A stretch of 64,000 nt of DNA from Streptococcus parasanguinis (GTDB lineage Bacteria > Bacillota > Bacilli > Lactobacillales > Streptococcaceae), in the NCBI RefSeq assembly GCF_023109675.1, contig NZ_JALDUR010000006.1, positions 62,001-126,000 on the forward strand, in the 5' to 3' direction. Position 1 is the stretch's first letter. Every line of letters begins with the position of its first letter. The notes under the pieces were generated by a model. The model was not told the DNA's origin. It was given only the letters and a program-made list of their open reading frames with translations, and did not search any database. Made by a program: the position numbers and the translations under genes. Below are positions 37,899-46,975 of this stretch, piece by piece.

Positions 37899-38077
37899 AA
37901 AACAGGCTAGGACAAAAGTCCTAGCCTCTTAATTGTTTTTGGATTGTCGAACAAGACGCAGTGGTTGAGTGGGCTCTACTACGCTGATTTCATCAGCTTT
38001 TACAGCCCTACTCAACTGTGCAGAGGTGGGACGACGAAATCGAATTCTAACGAATTACCGATTTCTGTCCCACTCTC
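37899..38077 (-). repeat. Repeat family 1, copy D
   Basis: Minus-oriented complete copy; hairpin 1 (GGCTAGGAC/GTCCTAGCC) plus T run ends transcription of the lipoprotein gene at 38093. With the promoter and operator it fills the 328-bp gap before BceA. Confidence 0.9.
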
Positions 38078-38092
38078 ATTTTCATTTATGAA

Positions 38093-38656
38093 TTATTCGG
38101 CTGATGAAGAGAGCAATGGTGCAATTGATTGATAAGCACCTTCAAGAGCTTTTTGGGCAATATCGCGAGCATTTTTCAATTGTTGTGCGAATTGACTACG
38201 AGCTTGTTCAGGAACAACTGTATCATCAGAACCTGCAGCTGAAAGTGTATCGTTAAATGTTTTTCTTGCAGTTTCCATAGATTGGATCCCAGGAGCTACT
38301 TGCTGATTATAGGCATCTTTACCAGACTCGGGCATCTTATCCCCAATCTCTTTGACATATTTTGTGTAGTTGTCAATCATTTTTCCATAAATGGTTTTCA
38401 TATCACCAAGTGTTTTGGCATTATCAATTTCTTCATCAGTCAACAAGACAATTTCTGGAATTTCAACAGAAGAGGATGCTGATTTTGAAGTTTTTGATGA
38501 ACTGCTTGATTTGCTTTTTGAAGTAGATGATTTTTCTACTTTGCTAGAAGAAGCTTTAGCATCTTTGCTTGATGATTCTGAAGCAGTTTTACCAGAACAT
38601 GCTGCTAAGGTTGCAACGGACAAGAGAGCCACACCGGCTGTAAGAAGTTTTTTCAT
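38093..38656 (-). CDS. Small Ser/Lys-rich lipoprotein, function unknown
   Basis: A protein of about 187 aa: signal peptide with lipobox L-A-A-C (near 20), a low-complexity linker of Ser, Lys and Thr (about 24-62), then a helical domain with no cysteine and no recognised motif (about 65-187). The start M-K-K-L-L-T is preferred because GGAGAAAAAAT precedes it and the signal peptide follows. Surface exposed by inference. No operon partner. Confidence 0.75.
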   Translation of the reverse strand: MKKLLTAGVALLSVATLAACSGKTASESSSKDAKASSSKVEKSSTSKSKSSSSSKTSKSASSSVEIPEIVLLTDEEIDNAKTLGDMKTIYGKMIDNYTKYVKEIGDKMPESGKDAYNQQVAPGIQSMETARKTFNDTLSAAGSDDTVVPEQARSQFAQQLKNARDIAQKALEGAYQSIAPLLSSSAE

Positions 38657-38867
38657 ATTTTTTCTCCTATAAATAAAGAATGAATATATTTTAAATGATT
38701 TTCCTTTAATTGTCAAACATTTTCTGTTTCCAAATGCGTTTATATCACTAATTATCACTAGTTTTTAACATATTTTCCATCCCAAAAATATCGTTTATTT
38801 TGTATTTTTATTCATAAATTAAATAAACAAAACCAGAAAAACAGTCGTTTCCTGGTTTTTTCTTTTT

Positions 38868-39986
38868 TTATTGATGAAGCAGTTGCGTAAATTCTTCTTG
38901 AAGTTCCTTGTTATCTGTTGGTTTTAGGTACATCTTTCCACCATTGGTCGTTGGCGAATGAAAGACAATGGCTTCTCCCGTATCCGTAATAGCAAAGAAA
39001 TAACTATGCACATCTGGATACTTGTCCCAATTGCTATAGCGTTCTACAATGCGGTATTTTGCATTTCCTTGGCCAGTATCTGTATAAATAGCATCCATCT
39101 TGCTATTGTCCCCTAGAGTATAGAGGTTATCTGGTCCTACATCACCGCCAGCTATGCCTTTTTGGTAGTTGGGTTGCCCCATCTTTTCGCCCCAGGTCTT
39201 CATAAATTCTGCTAATTTTTCTGATTTTTCAGCATTCCAAGGTGTTTTCTCCTGGCTTTGGGTATCGCCTCCTGATGGTGTGCTTTCAAAGGTTTGCCAG
39301 TCAAAACTCTTGAGGTCCAGTTTATCCTCATCAGATTTTTCAAAGAGAGCATTCAGATCTGACCCAGGTACCTGAACTTCTTCTTCCTGGACTTTGGTCG
39401 CGGCTTGAGGTGTCTTTTCTATTTGTGAAAGCACGGCTACACCACGGCCAGTTCCTGACATCCAGCTGACTTCTAAGACTTCTCCTCCCTGATAGAGGGT
39501 CGTCGCATTGCGCGCTCCACCGTGTCCAGCGACGAAACCTTCAGCTAGTAGAGTCGGTTTTTGCTCCTTGAGGTAGTAGACTCCTGTCGCAAAGTAGCTT
39601 CCATCGGTCTGCTGATTGGCGATGATCATCTCATCTACCCCATCGTTATTTAAGTCCTTAAAGGCATAGCGAACAGCTTCTGGCTGATTGATGACCGTCT
39701 CGATCACCCAGCTATTGATCATCCGATCTTCTTTGGCTAATTCATCATTCAATTTGGAAATGGCATCCAAATCCTTTGAAGTAGCAAAAATCTTTTGGTA
39801 GTCTGAAAAAACAGACTGGTATAATTGTTTGTTATCTGCTTTTTTCGCTTGTTTCTTTGCTGAAGTCTGGCTCGTTGCAACCTCTTTTTTAGGACTGGAC
39901 TGCCGCTGGTATCTCTGGTAACATCCTGTTAACAAGACCATACTTGAAGCCACTAATCCCAACTGGATCCAATGTTTTCTTTTCAT
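38868..39986 (-). CDS. DUF4767 lipoprotein
   Basis: A protein of about 372 aa with lipobox L-T-G-C (near 21), an N-terminal region of about 170 residues with an F-x-D-L-N-N-D-G-V-D-E-M block (near 120, a Ca-binding-like D-x-N-x-D-G-x-D-E motif) and a C-terminal DUF4767 domain opening W-N-A-E-K-S-E-K-L. The start chosen follows AAAGGAGATCAG. Function is unknown; it sits downstream of the DUF915 gene but is separated by a terminator. Confidence 0.78.
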   Translation of the reverse strand: MKRKHWIQLGLVASSMVLLTGCYQRYQRQSSPKKEVATSQTSAKKQAKKADNKQLYQSVFSDYQKIFATSKDLDAISKLNDELAKEDRMINSWVIETVINQPEAVRYAFKDLNNDGVDEMIIANQQTDGSYFATGVYYLKEQKPTLLAEGFVAGHGGARNATTLYQGGEVLEVSWMSGTGRGVAVLSQIEKTPQAATKVQEEEVQVPGSDLNALFEKSDEDKLDLKSFDWQTFESTPSGGDTQSQEKTPWNAEKSEKLAEFMKTWGEKMGQPNYQKGIAGGDVGPDNLYTLGDNSKMDAIYTDTGQGNAKYRIVERYSNWDKYPDVHSYFFAITDTGEAIVFHSPTTNGGKMYLKPTDNKELQEEFTQLLHQ

Positions 39987-40033
39987 CTGATCTCCTTTAG
40001 TCTCCCTTATTTTCATACTAAACTTTATTATAC

Positions 40034-40071
40034 TAAAAAAAGTGTGAGGACGGAATCCCTTCTTCACACTT
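40034..40071 (-). terminator. Terminator of the DUF915 gene
   Basis: Minus strand AAGTGTGA and TCACACTT (40064-40071, 40040-40047) then a T run; the stem overlaps the stop codon. Confidence 0.8.
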
Positions 40072-40927
40072 AGTTTTCTTTATTTGGTTTAGTTCTACGA
40101 TCCGTTTGACTTTCAATATGCTCTTTCACCAAGGCAACCACCTCATCATTGGTTGGAAGGTCCGAGTGCTGGGCATCTTCCCCCGTCACTGTGATCTCCG
40201 TATAACTAGCAGCTTGGTTTTGGTAGATATATTTCCCAGCAGAAACACTGGCATCTGGGACAAACTCATCGGAATCATAGGTGATGGTTCCTGCTACTGA
40301 ATACATATAAAGCGTATTAGGGATGGCTTTTTCCCCCTTGATAAAATCGGCCAACATCTCAGATTTGTTTTGGATATTGGTTTCCGTGAAATTATAGGGA
40401 GTTCCGATGGTCATGAGGGTCTTTAGATCCACATCATAATCTTCTAGATAATTTTCGATAAAGGCTGTATAAATCAAGCCCCCGTTAGAATGACCCAAAC
40501 CCTTGAAATTATTAAAATTGTATTTTTCTTGAAGGACTTCAAAGGCTTGATTGAATAGTTTAGCCTGCTTTTTAATATTGCTATAGCCATCTTTGTTGTT
40601 TTCAAAACCAACCACAATCACTGGTTCATTGTCCTTGGCATCAATACTACCGCTATAGGTGATATTCCCATCATTCCATACCTTGACCTTGAGAAGACTG
40701 TGCTTGGTGCCTTGGCGGCCTTGGTTGAGCTTGGTCACCAAGCCATCAAAGCGGTTCTCTGTTGCTGAGCTTCCTGGAATCATAATGATGGGCGACAGTT
40801 TGGAATTATAAAATTTCTCGATTTTTGAAACATTGGTTCGAGTCCAGCTATAAGAAGGAATGGCTAAACCGATCAAGAAAAGACAGACCAAAGTGAGGAC
40901 GATTGCTGTTTTTTTAGATTGTTTCAC
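40070..40927 (-). CDS. DUF915 alpha/beta-hydrolase
   Basis: A 285-aa predicted secreted or membrane-anchored hydrolase: N-terminal hydrophobic segment (about 8-28), I-M-I-P-G-S-S near 49 and nucleophile elbow G-H-S-N-G-G near 145, with a Asp and His near 225 and 260 as likely triad members. DUF915 proteins are lipase-like; substrate unknown. It starts with GTG (GGAGAAAGC before it) inside the end of the PTS-like gene, 14-bp overlap. Confidence 0.82.
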   Translation of the reverse strand: MKQSKKTAIVLTLVCLFLIGLAIPSYSWTRTNVSKIEKFYNSKLSPIIMIPGSSATENRFDGLVTKLNQGRQGTKHSLLKVKVWNDGNITYSGSIDAKDNEPVIVVGFENNKDGYSNIKKQAKLFNQAFEVLQEKYNFNNFKGLGHSNGGLIYTAFIENYLEDYDVDLKTLMTIGTPYNFTETNIQNKSEMLADFIKGEKAIPNTLYMYSVAGTITYDSDEFVPDASVSAGKYIYQNQAASYTEITVTGEDAQHSDLPTNDEVVALVKEHIESQTDRRTKPNKEN

Positions 40928-42206
40928 CGCTTTCTCCTTTCACTTTTAAATCTTTTCGGATACGATTTCCCATGCGGACAAATGGTAGATAAAGGAGCAC
41001 GTCTATCGCAAAGCAAAGGATACTCACAGCTAAGGCTCTCAGACTTCCTCCCGTTCCAATGAAAGCATAGAGAAGGCTAGGAGTCCCATCTAGCACTGGA
41101 TAGACGGCTGCTGGCATCAGCTTAAGGCACAAAGCCACAGCAGCGATGGCCATATTGACCAAGGGGATCAATAAGAAGGGAATCACATATAGAAGATTGA
41201 GCAGGACCGGAATCCCTACCATGAAGGGGGCACCGTTATTAAAGAGGCCTGGAAAAATACTGAGGAGACTGACTTTCTTGTCCTTTCGACTGTGGGAGAC
41301 CAGTAAGATCGCTACCAAAAGTGCTAGGACAGCGCCAATTCCAGCTACCATGCCAAAACTCCGATACAAATTGGTCAAAGTATAGAGATGAGGAATCCCC
41401 GTCGTTGTATGATGGGTCACAGCGTAATTCAGATTTTCTAAAGCAAAACTGTCATCCACAATTGAGTTTAGGGCAAAAGCCTGACTGTTGCCGACCCAAG
41501 CTGATAAGCCACTGAAGAGTCCCATAACAAAAGTGGACAGGAGATGATGACTGCTTATAGTAAGAGAGCTAAAGAATTGACCGATCATTTGAAAAATACG
41601 GTACTGATTGCCAAGAAGGAGAAGAATATTCAGGCTAACCCCCAGAACCAAGGACAAGAAAATGGGACGCACAGTCTTGGGCTGATAGATAAAGTCTTTG
41701 TCCACAATCTGGTCGTCACTAGCCTTGGATAGTCGAAAGATCTGTCCGATTAGATAGCCTAAAACAATGGCTAAGAGGATATTGGTCGTCGCAGGTAAGT
41801 TAATTCTTGTCAGTTGCCCATCATTGAGTGGTCCCACCAACAATTCCTGAGACCCTACAATCAAGCTGACCAAAAGAGCAGTCACGCCGGCTGTCCCCGT
41901 ACTTCTACCATAGTGCCCAGCTGTATATTTCCCAGCGAAGTAGGTTGCTAAAGGCCCTGCTAGACCTCCTAGAAAGTTGGAAAAATTAATAAGAACCTGG
42001 CTGATAGCTTGATTCCATGGCAACCAACTGTCCATCGAAAAGAGCTGATGGATATAGCCTCGATCAGAAAAGACCGATAAGGCAATCACTCGAATGATTC
42101 CTGAAAATAAGAAAAAAGGAAATAAGGAAACCAGGGTTTTCTGGGAAATCTGAATAAAACTTTTTTCTCGTAACCAGAAAAACTTCTGGACTAAATACTT
42201 GGTCAT
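40914..42206 (-). CDS. PTS IIC-like membrane protein
   Basis: A protein of about 430 aa resembling the membrane (IIC) subunit of the cellobiose/lactose PTS family: about ten membrane helices, F-P-F-F-L-F-S-G-I-I near 32 and a N-G-A-P-F-M-V-G-I-P block near 320, which in true IIC forms part of the sugar site. No IIA or IIB gene is adjacent; it is coupled to a DUF915 hydrolase. Start at the second ATG (GGGGG before it), since an ATG 13 codons upstream lies over the promoter. Confidence 0.8.
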   Translation of the reverse strand: MTKYLVQKFFWLREKSFIQISQKTLVSLFPFFLFSGIIRVIALSVFSDRGYIHQLFSMDSWLPWNQAISQVLINFSNFLGGLAGPLATYFAGKYTAGHYGRSTGTAGVTALLVSLIVGSQELLVGPLNDGQLTRINLPATTNILLAIVLGYLIGQIFRLSKASDDQIVDKDFIYQPKTVRPIFLSLVLGVSLNILLLLGNQYRIFQMIGQFFSSLTISSHHLLSTFVMGLFSGLSAWVGNSQAFALNSIVDDSFALENLNYAVTHHTTTGIPHLYTLTNLYRSFGMVAGIGAVLALLVAILLVSHSRKDKKVSLLSIFPGLFNNGAPFMVGIPVLLNLLYVIPFLLIPLVNMAIAAVALCLKLMPAAVYPVLDGTPSLLYAFIGTGGSLRALAVSILCFAIDVLLYLPFVRMGNRIRKDLKVKGESGETI

Positions 42207-42248
42207 GGCGCCCCCTATTGGTGTGTTCACATTGCTTGCTTTCATCTT

Positions 42249-42257
42249 ATTATATCA
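42249..42257 (-). promoter_or_regulatory. Extended -10 promoter of the PTS-like gene
   Basis: Minus strand TGATATAAT, consensus extended -10. The start site of RNA would fall near 42242. Confidence 0.65.
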
Positions 42258-42340
42258 TAGTGGTGAGCAATCCCTTTCATTTGGAGAAGCATCATCTTTT
42301 GAGAATACTTTTAAAATTTTCATAATTTTTGAAAAACTCT

Positions 42341-42386
42341 TTGACAGGGGTCTTCATTTCCTCTATACTATTTGTTAGCTAACAAA
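42341..42386 (+). promoter_or_regulatory. Promoter and palindromic operator of the MFS gene
   Basis: TTGACA (42341-42346), 17-bp spacer, TATACT (42364-42369), then a perfect 16-bp palindrome TTTGTTAGCTAACAAA (42371-42386) at the transcription start. This is the layout of a TetR- or MarR-repressed promoter, but no regulator is next to it. The leader to the ATG at 42519 is about 140 nt. Confidence 0.75.
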
Positions 42387-42518
42387 ACGATGAATCAGGT
42401 TAACGTTGGTCCTGCTATACTCATAGCAATTGGATTTGACGGGAAATGAGATCGCTACGATGGATTTTCAGACCATTTTTACAGCATTATAGGAAGATTT
42501 AGGAGGAATCAGACGTCT

Positions 42519-43913
42519 ATGTCACAAGAAAAAATTTCAGCCAAGGTCTTGTTCGCGATCTTTGCGACAGGGATCCTGTCCTTTTGCGGGGTGGCTGGAG
42601 AAACTGCCATGAACATCACCTTTCCAATATTGATGAAGGAATTTGAGATCAACACCGCAACAGTCCAGTGGGTTACCACCATCTATCTCCTAGTGGTTGC
42701 CTGTGTGGTCCCCTTATCTGCTTATCTCAAGCGTTCCTTTAAAATGAAGTCCATCTTTTTAGTTGGAAATCTCCTATCTGTTTTAGGTGTTCTTATCGAT
42801 TTCTTAGCTCCAAATTTTGGCTTTGTGGTCCTGGGGCGATTGGTCCAAGGAATGGGGGTTGGTTTTGCCCTCCCTCTGATGTTTAATATCATTTTAGAAC
42901 AAGTCCCAAAACGAAAGATCGGTCTCATGATGGGAGTGGGGACCTTGATTACAGCCATTGCACCCGCTATTGGGCCTACTGTCGGGGGACTCTTAACAGC
43001 TAGCTTCGGCTGGCGGTCCATCTTTTTAGTTCAATTCCCGATCCTTCTGGCCTCACTAGTTGCAGGACTTCGCTCCATTGAGCAAATCAGTAAAGTCAAG
43101 CGGGAAACCTTTGATATCGTGAGCCTTCTTGCCATCATTGCCCTTTTCATAGGGTTGATTCTAGGTATTCATGGCCTAGCGGATCATGCGTTCTTCAGTT
43201 TTTCTGTGCTTGGTTGGCTGGTGATCGGAACCTTGGGACTGCTCCTTTTGGTCTGGCGGTCCAATCAGTTAGAGACTCCCATTATCAATCTTTCTATTTT
43301 GAAAAATCATCGTCTCACTGGCCATATTCTAGCCTTCTTTACCTTTCAATTAGGCTCTCTTGCCATGAGTTTTCTTCTTCCTAATTATGTCCAATTGGTC
43401 AACCACTCAAGCACGACGCTTGCAGCCTTGATGCTACTTCCAGGAGCCATCATTGGAGCTGGTTTTGCTCCTTTCTCTGGTCTCATTTTAGATAAGTTGG
43501 GCGCTCGCAAACCGATTCTCCTTGGTGCTGCTTTCATCCTTCTGGCCCAATTCCACTTCACCCTCTTTGGCTTAAAGCTGACAAATGGTTTGATTCTCGT
43601 CTTTTACATGCTCTTCATGACCGGTATGGGACTTGCCTTTGGCAATATCATGACAAACGGACAGAAACAACTCTCTCTGGAAGAGCAACCCGATGCGAAC
43701 GCAATCTTTAATACCTTGCAACAATTTGCAGGTGCTGTTGGAACAACTCTGACTTCCTTGATCGTTGCCATGAGCCAAGCCAATCAAAAGCTGGATTTCA
43801 CCCAAGCCACAGCTAAAGGCAGTCGCAATGGTTTCATGACCTTATTTGCCTTAGGTATTTTCCAACTCCTTCTCTTATTTTGGGTGGTGGGAAAAAATAA
43901 TGAAACCAACTAA
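42519..43913 (+). CDS. MFS multidrug transporter, DHA2-like
   Basis: A 464-aa drug/proton antiporter-like permease with about 12-14 membrane helices. Motif C G-P-x-x-G-G near 151 (G-P-T-V-G-G) and the antiporter motif A-I-A-P are present; also W-V-T-T-I-Y-L-L near 50, a hallmark of the EmrB/QacA group. It is controlled by a palindromic operator and followed by a terminator. Substrate unknown; efflux of cationic or lipophilic drugs is the family default. Confidence 0.88.
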   Translation: MSQEKISAKVLFAIFATGILSFCGVAGETAMNITFPILMKEFEINTATVQWVTTIYLLVVACVVPLSAYLKRSFKMKSIFLVGNLLSVLGVLIDFLAPNFGFVVLGRLVQGMGVGFALPLMFNIILEQVPKRKIGLMMGVGTLITAIAPAIGPTVGGLLTASFGWRSIFLVQFPILLASLVAGLRSIEQISKVKRETFDIVSLLAIIALFIGLILGIHGLADHAFFSFSVLGWLVIGTLGLLLLVWRSNQLETPIINLSILKNHRLTGHILAFFTFQLGSLAMSFLLPNYVQLVNHSSTTLAALMLLPGAIIGAGFAPFSGLILDKLGARKPILLGAAFILLAQFHFTLFGLKLTNGLILVFYMLFMTGMGLAFGNIMTNGQKQLSLEEQPDANAIFNTLQQFAGAVGTTLTSLIVAMSQANQKLDFTQATAKGSRNGFMTLFALGIFQLLLLFWVVGKNNETN

Positions 43914-43924
43914 TTTATCTCGTC

Positions 43925-43953
43925 AAAAAACAGCAGGAAGCCTGCTGTTTTTT
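43925..43953 (+). terminator. Terminator of the MFS gene
   Basis: AAAAAACAGCAGG and CCTGCTGTTTTTT, three-base loop, long T run. Confidence 0.88.
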
Positions 43954-43954
43954 G

Positions 43955-44005
43955 TTATCCTTTCCGCACTCGCGTTAGAATGCCATCAGGATCCTCAAAA
44001 ATTAT
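43955..44005 (-). pseudogene. C-terminal remnant of a VOC-family gene
   Basis: Minus-strand translation reads I-I-F-E-D-P-D-G-I-L-T-R-V-R-K-G then a stop, the usual last strand of a glyoxalase-fold protein. No upstream part is present. The rest of 43954-44195 holds the VIT promoter. Confidence 0.5.
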
Positions 44006-44137
44006 GCACTTCTGCTAAATAAACCTTGATAGGATAGGTGTATGTCAAATTCTCTCTCCATTTTGCTTGTAATGTCAAATTTTACAACTAAAAGGTTCCA
44101 TTAAATTGTCTAACTTTTATCATTTGAGTTAAAATCC

Positions 44138-44174
44138 TTGATTTCTTTCTGTATTTTATTTATAATCATTCTAA
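44138..44174 (+). promoter_or_regulatory. Promoter with PerR/Fur-like box, VIT gene
   Basis: TTGATT (44138-44143), 17-bp spacer, TATAAT (44161-44166). TTATAATCATTCTAA (44160-44174) matches the PerR box TTATAATNATTATAA at all but one base and covers the -10. Regulation by a Fur-family protein is inferred. Confidence 0.6.
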
Positions 44175-44195
44175 ATAAGGAAAAGGAGACATTGT

Positions 44196-44891
44196 ATGAC
44201 TGAAATAAAACATGGAGTAGATGAATCATTTAGCGATCGCTTGAATATTTTGAGAGCTGCGGTTCTAGGGGCCAATGATGGAATCATTTCTATCGCTGGA
44301 GTGGTGATCGGGGTGGCCAGTGCCACGCATAACATCTGGATCATTTTCTTATCTGGCTTGTCTGCAATTCTGGCCGGTGCCTTTTCGATGGCGGGTGGTG
44401 AGTATGTTTCTGTTTCCACACAAAAAGACACGGAAGAAGCTGCTGTGAACCGCGAACAAGCCTTATTAGATCGTGATCCAAAGTTAGCTAGAGACTCTCT
44501 CTACCATGCTTATCTTGAAAATGGAGAATGTGAAACTTCAGCAAAAATTCTAACAGAGCGGGCCTTTCTGAAACACCCCCTCAAAGCCTTGGTCGAAGAG
44601 AAATACGGCATTGAATACGAAGAATTTACCAATCCTTGGCATGCAGCTGCATCTAGCTTCCTTGCTTTTTCTATTGGTTCCCTTCCTCCAATGCTCTCTA
44701 TCATTCTCTTTCCAGTTAACTATCGCATTCCAGTGACAGTCTTCGTTGTTGGACTATCCTTGATCTTCACTGGCTATACCAGTGCGAAACTAGGAAAAGC
44801 ACCAACCAAGCCAGCCATGCTTCGCAACCTGATCATTGGCCTTCTCACCATGGGTGTGACTTACTTCTTCGGACAATTGTTTAGTATTTAA
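44196..44891 (+). CDS. VIT1/CCC1-family metal transporter
   Basis: A 231-aa membrane protein of the vacuolar iron transporter family, known for Fe2+/Mn2+ transport. N-terminus has D-R-L-N-I-L-R-A-A-V-L-G-A-N-D-G-I-I-S (near 14); M-A-G-G-E-Y-V-S near 68; a cytoplasmic Glu-rich metal-binding loop (about 75-155) and two C-terminal helix pairs. In a bacterium it would export or store iron or manganese. AAAAGGAGA precedes the ATG. Its promoter carries a Fur-family-like box. Confidence 0.9.
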   Translation: MTEIKHGVDESFSDRLNILRAAVLGANDGIISIAGVVIGVASATHNIWIIFLSGLSAILAGAFSMAGGEYVSVSTQKDTEEAAVNREQALLDRDPKLARDSLYHAYLENGECETSAKILTERAFLKHPLKALVEEKYGIEYEEFTNPWHAAASSFLAFSIGSLPPMLSIILFPVNYRIPVTVFVVGLSLIFTGYTSAKLGKAPTKPAMLRNLIIGLLTMGVTYFFGQLFSI

Positions 44892-44923
44892 AAAAAGCTG
44901 AGACTTCTGTCTCAACTTTTTTT
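44891..44923 (+). terminator. Terminator of the VIT gene
   Basis: AAGcTGAGAC and GTCTCAaCTT stem with T7; the A run on the other side lets it also serve the convergent reductase gene. Confidence 0.8.
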
Positions 44924-44932
44924 ATGCTTTTC

Positions 44933-45472
44933 TTATGCTTCTAATAAAGCTTGGGCTTGTTTTTCTAATCCTGCGATTGCTTCATCTGTCAAGACTAATT
45001 CACCTGTTGCCCAGGCTTCTGGGTTAACAGTTGTTCCTGTGAAGTCTCCCACTACTTGAGTACGAACGAATGGTAAGAGGGCTTGGTAAGCCGCAAACAT
45101 TGGCTCGTGTCCTGCATTAGCGACTGAAGAGACGGTTACGATCTTGTCTTGGAGGGCAGATGGACCACGAGTTTCTGACAGGTCAAGCGCACGGCTGAGC
45201 CAGTCGATCAAGTTTTTCACCACACCTGGAATGGCAAAGTTGTAGACTGGTGAGAAGATCCAGATGGCATCCGCAGCAAGGACCGCATCACGCGCTGCTT
45301 GCACAGCTGGCAAGATTGGCGTTTCCAAATCTTGGTTCATCATTGGGATGTCCTTGTAGTCCAAGTAAGTCACCATTGCTTTTCCTTCAAGAAGGCTTTC
45401 TGCTTTCTGGGCCATTTGATGGTTGAAAGATCCTTGACGAAGGGATCCGACGATAAATAAAATGTTTTTCAT
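44933..45472 (-). CDS. NADPH-dependent FMN reductase
   Basis: A 179-aa flavodoxin-fold reductase: [10 protein letters not shown] near 8 (FMN phosphate loop), [13 protein letters not shown] near 78-90 and S-V-A-N-A-G-H near 115. The family reduces FMN, quinones, azo compounds or chromate. It is expressed from a strong promoter that carries inverted repeats, suggesting control by a redox- or quinone-type regulator. Confidence 0.9.
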   Translation of the reverse strand: MKNILFIVGSLRQGSFNHQMAQKAESLLEGKAMVTYLDYKDIPMMNQDLETPILPAVQAARDAVLAADAIWIFSPVYNFAIPGVVKNLIDWLSRALDLSETRGPSALQDKIVTVSSVANAGHEPMFAAYQALLPFVRTQVVGDFTGTTVNPEAWATGELVLTDEAIAGLEKQAQALLEA

Positions 45473-45515
45473 AGTTATTACCTATTTTGTTGTAAGATTA
45501 TTTGTTACAAGTAAT

Positions 45516-45543
45516 ATTATACATACCCTAGATGTAATGTCAA
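45516..45543 (-). promoter_or_regulatory. Promoter of the FMN reductase gene, with inverted repeats
   Basis: Minus strand TTGACA (45538-45543), 16-bp spacer, TATAAT (45516-45521). TGTAAT and ATTACA flank the -35, and TTGTAA/TTACAA repeat downstream of the -10, as for MarR- or HxlR-type sites. Confidence 0.65.
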
Positions 45544-45598
45544 GGATTACAACTTGGAATTTACTAAGCTTTATTAAATTCACTAAGCAAGGGCTAAG

Positions 45599-45635
45599 AC
45601 GATTGAGAGGCTAGGACTTTTGTCCCAGCCTCCTC
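45599..45635. repeat. Fragment of repeat family 1 (hairpin 1 only)
   Basis: GAGGCTAGGAC and GTCCCAGCCTC (45607-45617, 45622-45632), the terminator hairpin of family 1 without hairpins 2 and 3. It stands at the 3' end of the dehydrogenase gene. Confidence 0.7.
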
Positions 45636-45639
45636 TCTT

Positions 45640-46563
45640 TTATGCATGCTCCAATCCTTTTCGTGTGTTTTCCTTGATGGTTTCGGCTGAATGGAGCAAT
45701 TTTTCTTTTTCTTCTTCTGTCAAATGCAAGTCCAATCGTTCAAGAATTCCTTTTCGACCTACAATTGCTGGGTAGCCAAGATAGGTTCCATATTCTGGAC
45801 GATAGTTAGACACTGGCATTTCCTCGTGGCTATCATTGATCACAGCTTCTGCCAGGCGTTGGGCTGCTGCTGCAATCCCAAAATTGGTATAGAATTTGCC
45901 AAAGAAAACCGTGTGGCCACCGCGCAAGGACTCGTAGTTGATGGTGTCAAGCTCTTCTTGAGAGAAGAGATCGGTAATAGCATGTCCCTTAACACGGACC
46001 TGACTCCAAGCGACAAATTGAGAATTTCCATGCTCACCAAGGTTATAGCCTGATACACTAGCAGGAGAAACCTGCAAACGATCAGCGACCGCACGCTTCA
46101 TCCGAGCTGTATCCAGTAACGTCCCTGTCCCAATCACCTTCTCTTTTGGAAGGCCGGTATATTGTTGATAGAGTTGAGTGACGGCATCGACCGGATTGGT
46201 CACTACCAATAAGACCCCGCTAAAGCCAGAAGCCTTCAAATCACGCGCTACTTGCACTACTTGCTTACTGGTAAAGGGAAGCTCCGCAAAACGGTCATCA
46301 GTGTTATTAGCCTGCAACTCGATATTTCCAAGAGTCGACACCACCACATCCGCATCTTTTAAAGCCGCGTAGTCATTAACCGTGATATGAACCGGATACC
46401 CCGTATTGGCAACCGTATCACAGAAATCCAAGGCATCTGCCTTAACCTTTTTCTCATTGGTATCAATTAAGACCAAGTGATCACAGGTGTGTTTCAAAAT
46501 CATGCTGTGGGCCAAGGTCGCACCCACATGCCCCAAACCAATAATACCAATTTTTCTTGTCAT
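45640..46563 (-). CDS. L-2-hydroxyisocaproate dehydrogenase-like (LDH family)
   Basis: A 307-aa NAD-dependent dehydrogenase of the lactate/malate family: G-L-G-H-V-G-A-T-L-A near 9-18, D-T-A-R near 151 (Asp and substrate-binding Arg) and catalytic His in G-E-H-G-N-S-Q near 180. The substrate loop N-I-E-L-Q-x-N-N differs from the G-x-x-Q-x-P-G-x-x-R loop of true L-lactate dehydrogenase and fits 2-hydroxyacid dehydrogenases acting on branched substrates. Single gene. Confidence 0.85.
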   Translation of the reverse strand: MTRKIGIIGLGHVGATLAHSMILKHTCDHLVLIDTNEKKVKADALDFCDTVANTGYPVHITVNDYAALKDADVVVSTLGNIELQANNTDDRFAELPFTSKQVVQVARDLKASGFSGVLLVVTNPVDAVTQLYQQYTGLPKEKVIGTGTLLDTARMKRAVADRLQVSPASVSGYNLGEHGNSQFVAWSQVRVKGHAITDLFSQEELDTINYESLRGGHTVFFGKFYTNFGIAAAAQRLAEAVINDSHEEMPVSNYRPEYGTYLGYPAIVGRKGILERLDLHLTEEEKEKLLHSAETIKENTRKGLEHA

Positions 46564-46686
46564 CAGAATCCTCTTTTCTAGTATCGATCACACTGTTGGT
46601 GAGGATAGCTCTTTGTTGACTCTATTCTACCACAATTCTAGAAAGGCGGATTGAAAATATGGGAAAATTTTCAAGTTTTTTCAAAA

Positions 46687-46711
46687 AAGAAAAGAGGCAG
46701 TGCCTCTTTTA
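46687..46711. terminator. Bidirectional terminator
   Basis: AAAGAGGCA and TGCCTCTTT around one base, with A and T runs on both sides; it ends the Rpn-fragment transcript and anything from the plus strand. Confidence 0.75.
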
Positions 46712-46716
46712 ACGAC

Positions 46717-46975
46717 TCAGGAAAGAAGAGTCTCAATCACTTCAAGCGACAAACCCGTCATCTCCGATATAAGATCAGGCAACATTCCTCGTGAGACCAT
46801 CTCACGAATCAATTGTAAACGAGCTTCATTTCGGCCTTGTTCCAGACCTTGTACTAAGCCTTCTTCGCGCGCTTCGTCTATCGCTGTTTCCAGGGTCATA
46901 TCATAATTTTCTTGAATTCGAATTCGCTCGTCTATCATGGTCTTCTCCTCCTTGGTCCAGCTAGATCTTACACTA
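46717..46975 (-). pseudogene. Tandem duplicate of the 3' end of the Rpn-type gene
   Basis: Begins S-S-W-T-K-E-E-K-T then M-I-D-E-R-I-R-I-Q-E-N-Y-D-M-T, matching the intact gene at 46968-47915, and continues to a C-terminus close to it (V-S-R-G-M-x-P-x-L-I-S-x-M-T-G-L-S-L). Only one Gln-Gly repeat unit remains instead of the array in the intact gene. The nuclease core is absent. A 73-aa product could be made from the internal ATG (GGAGGAGAAGACC before it). Confidence 0.75.
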
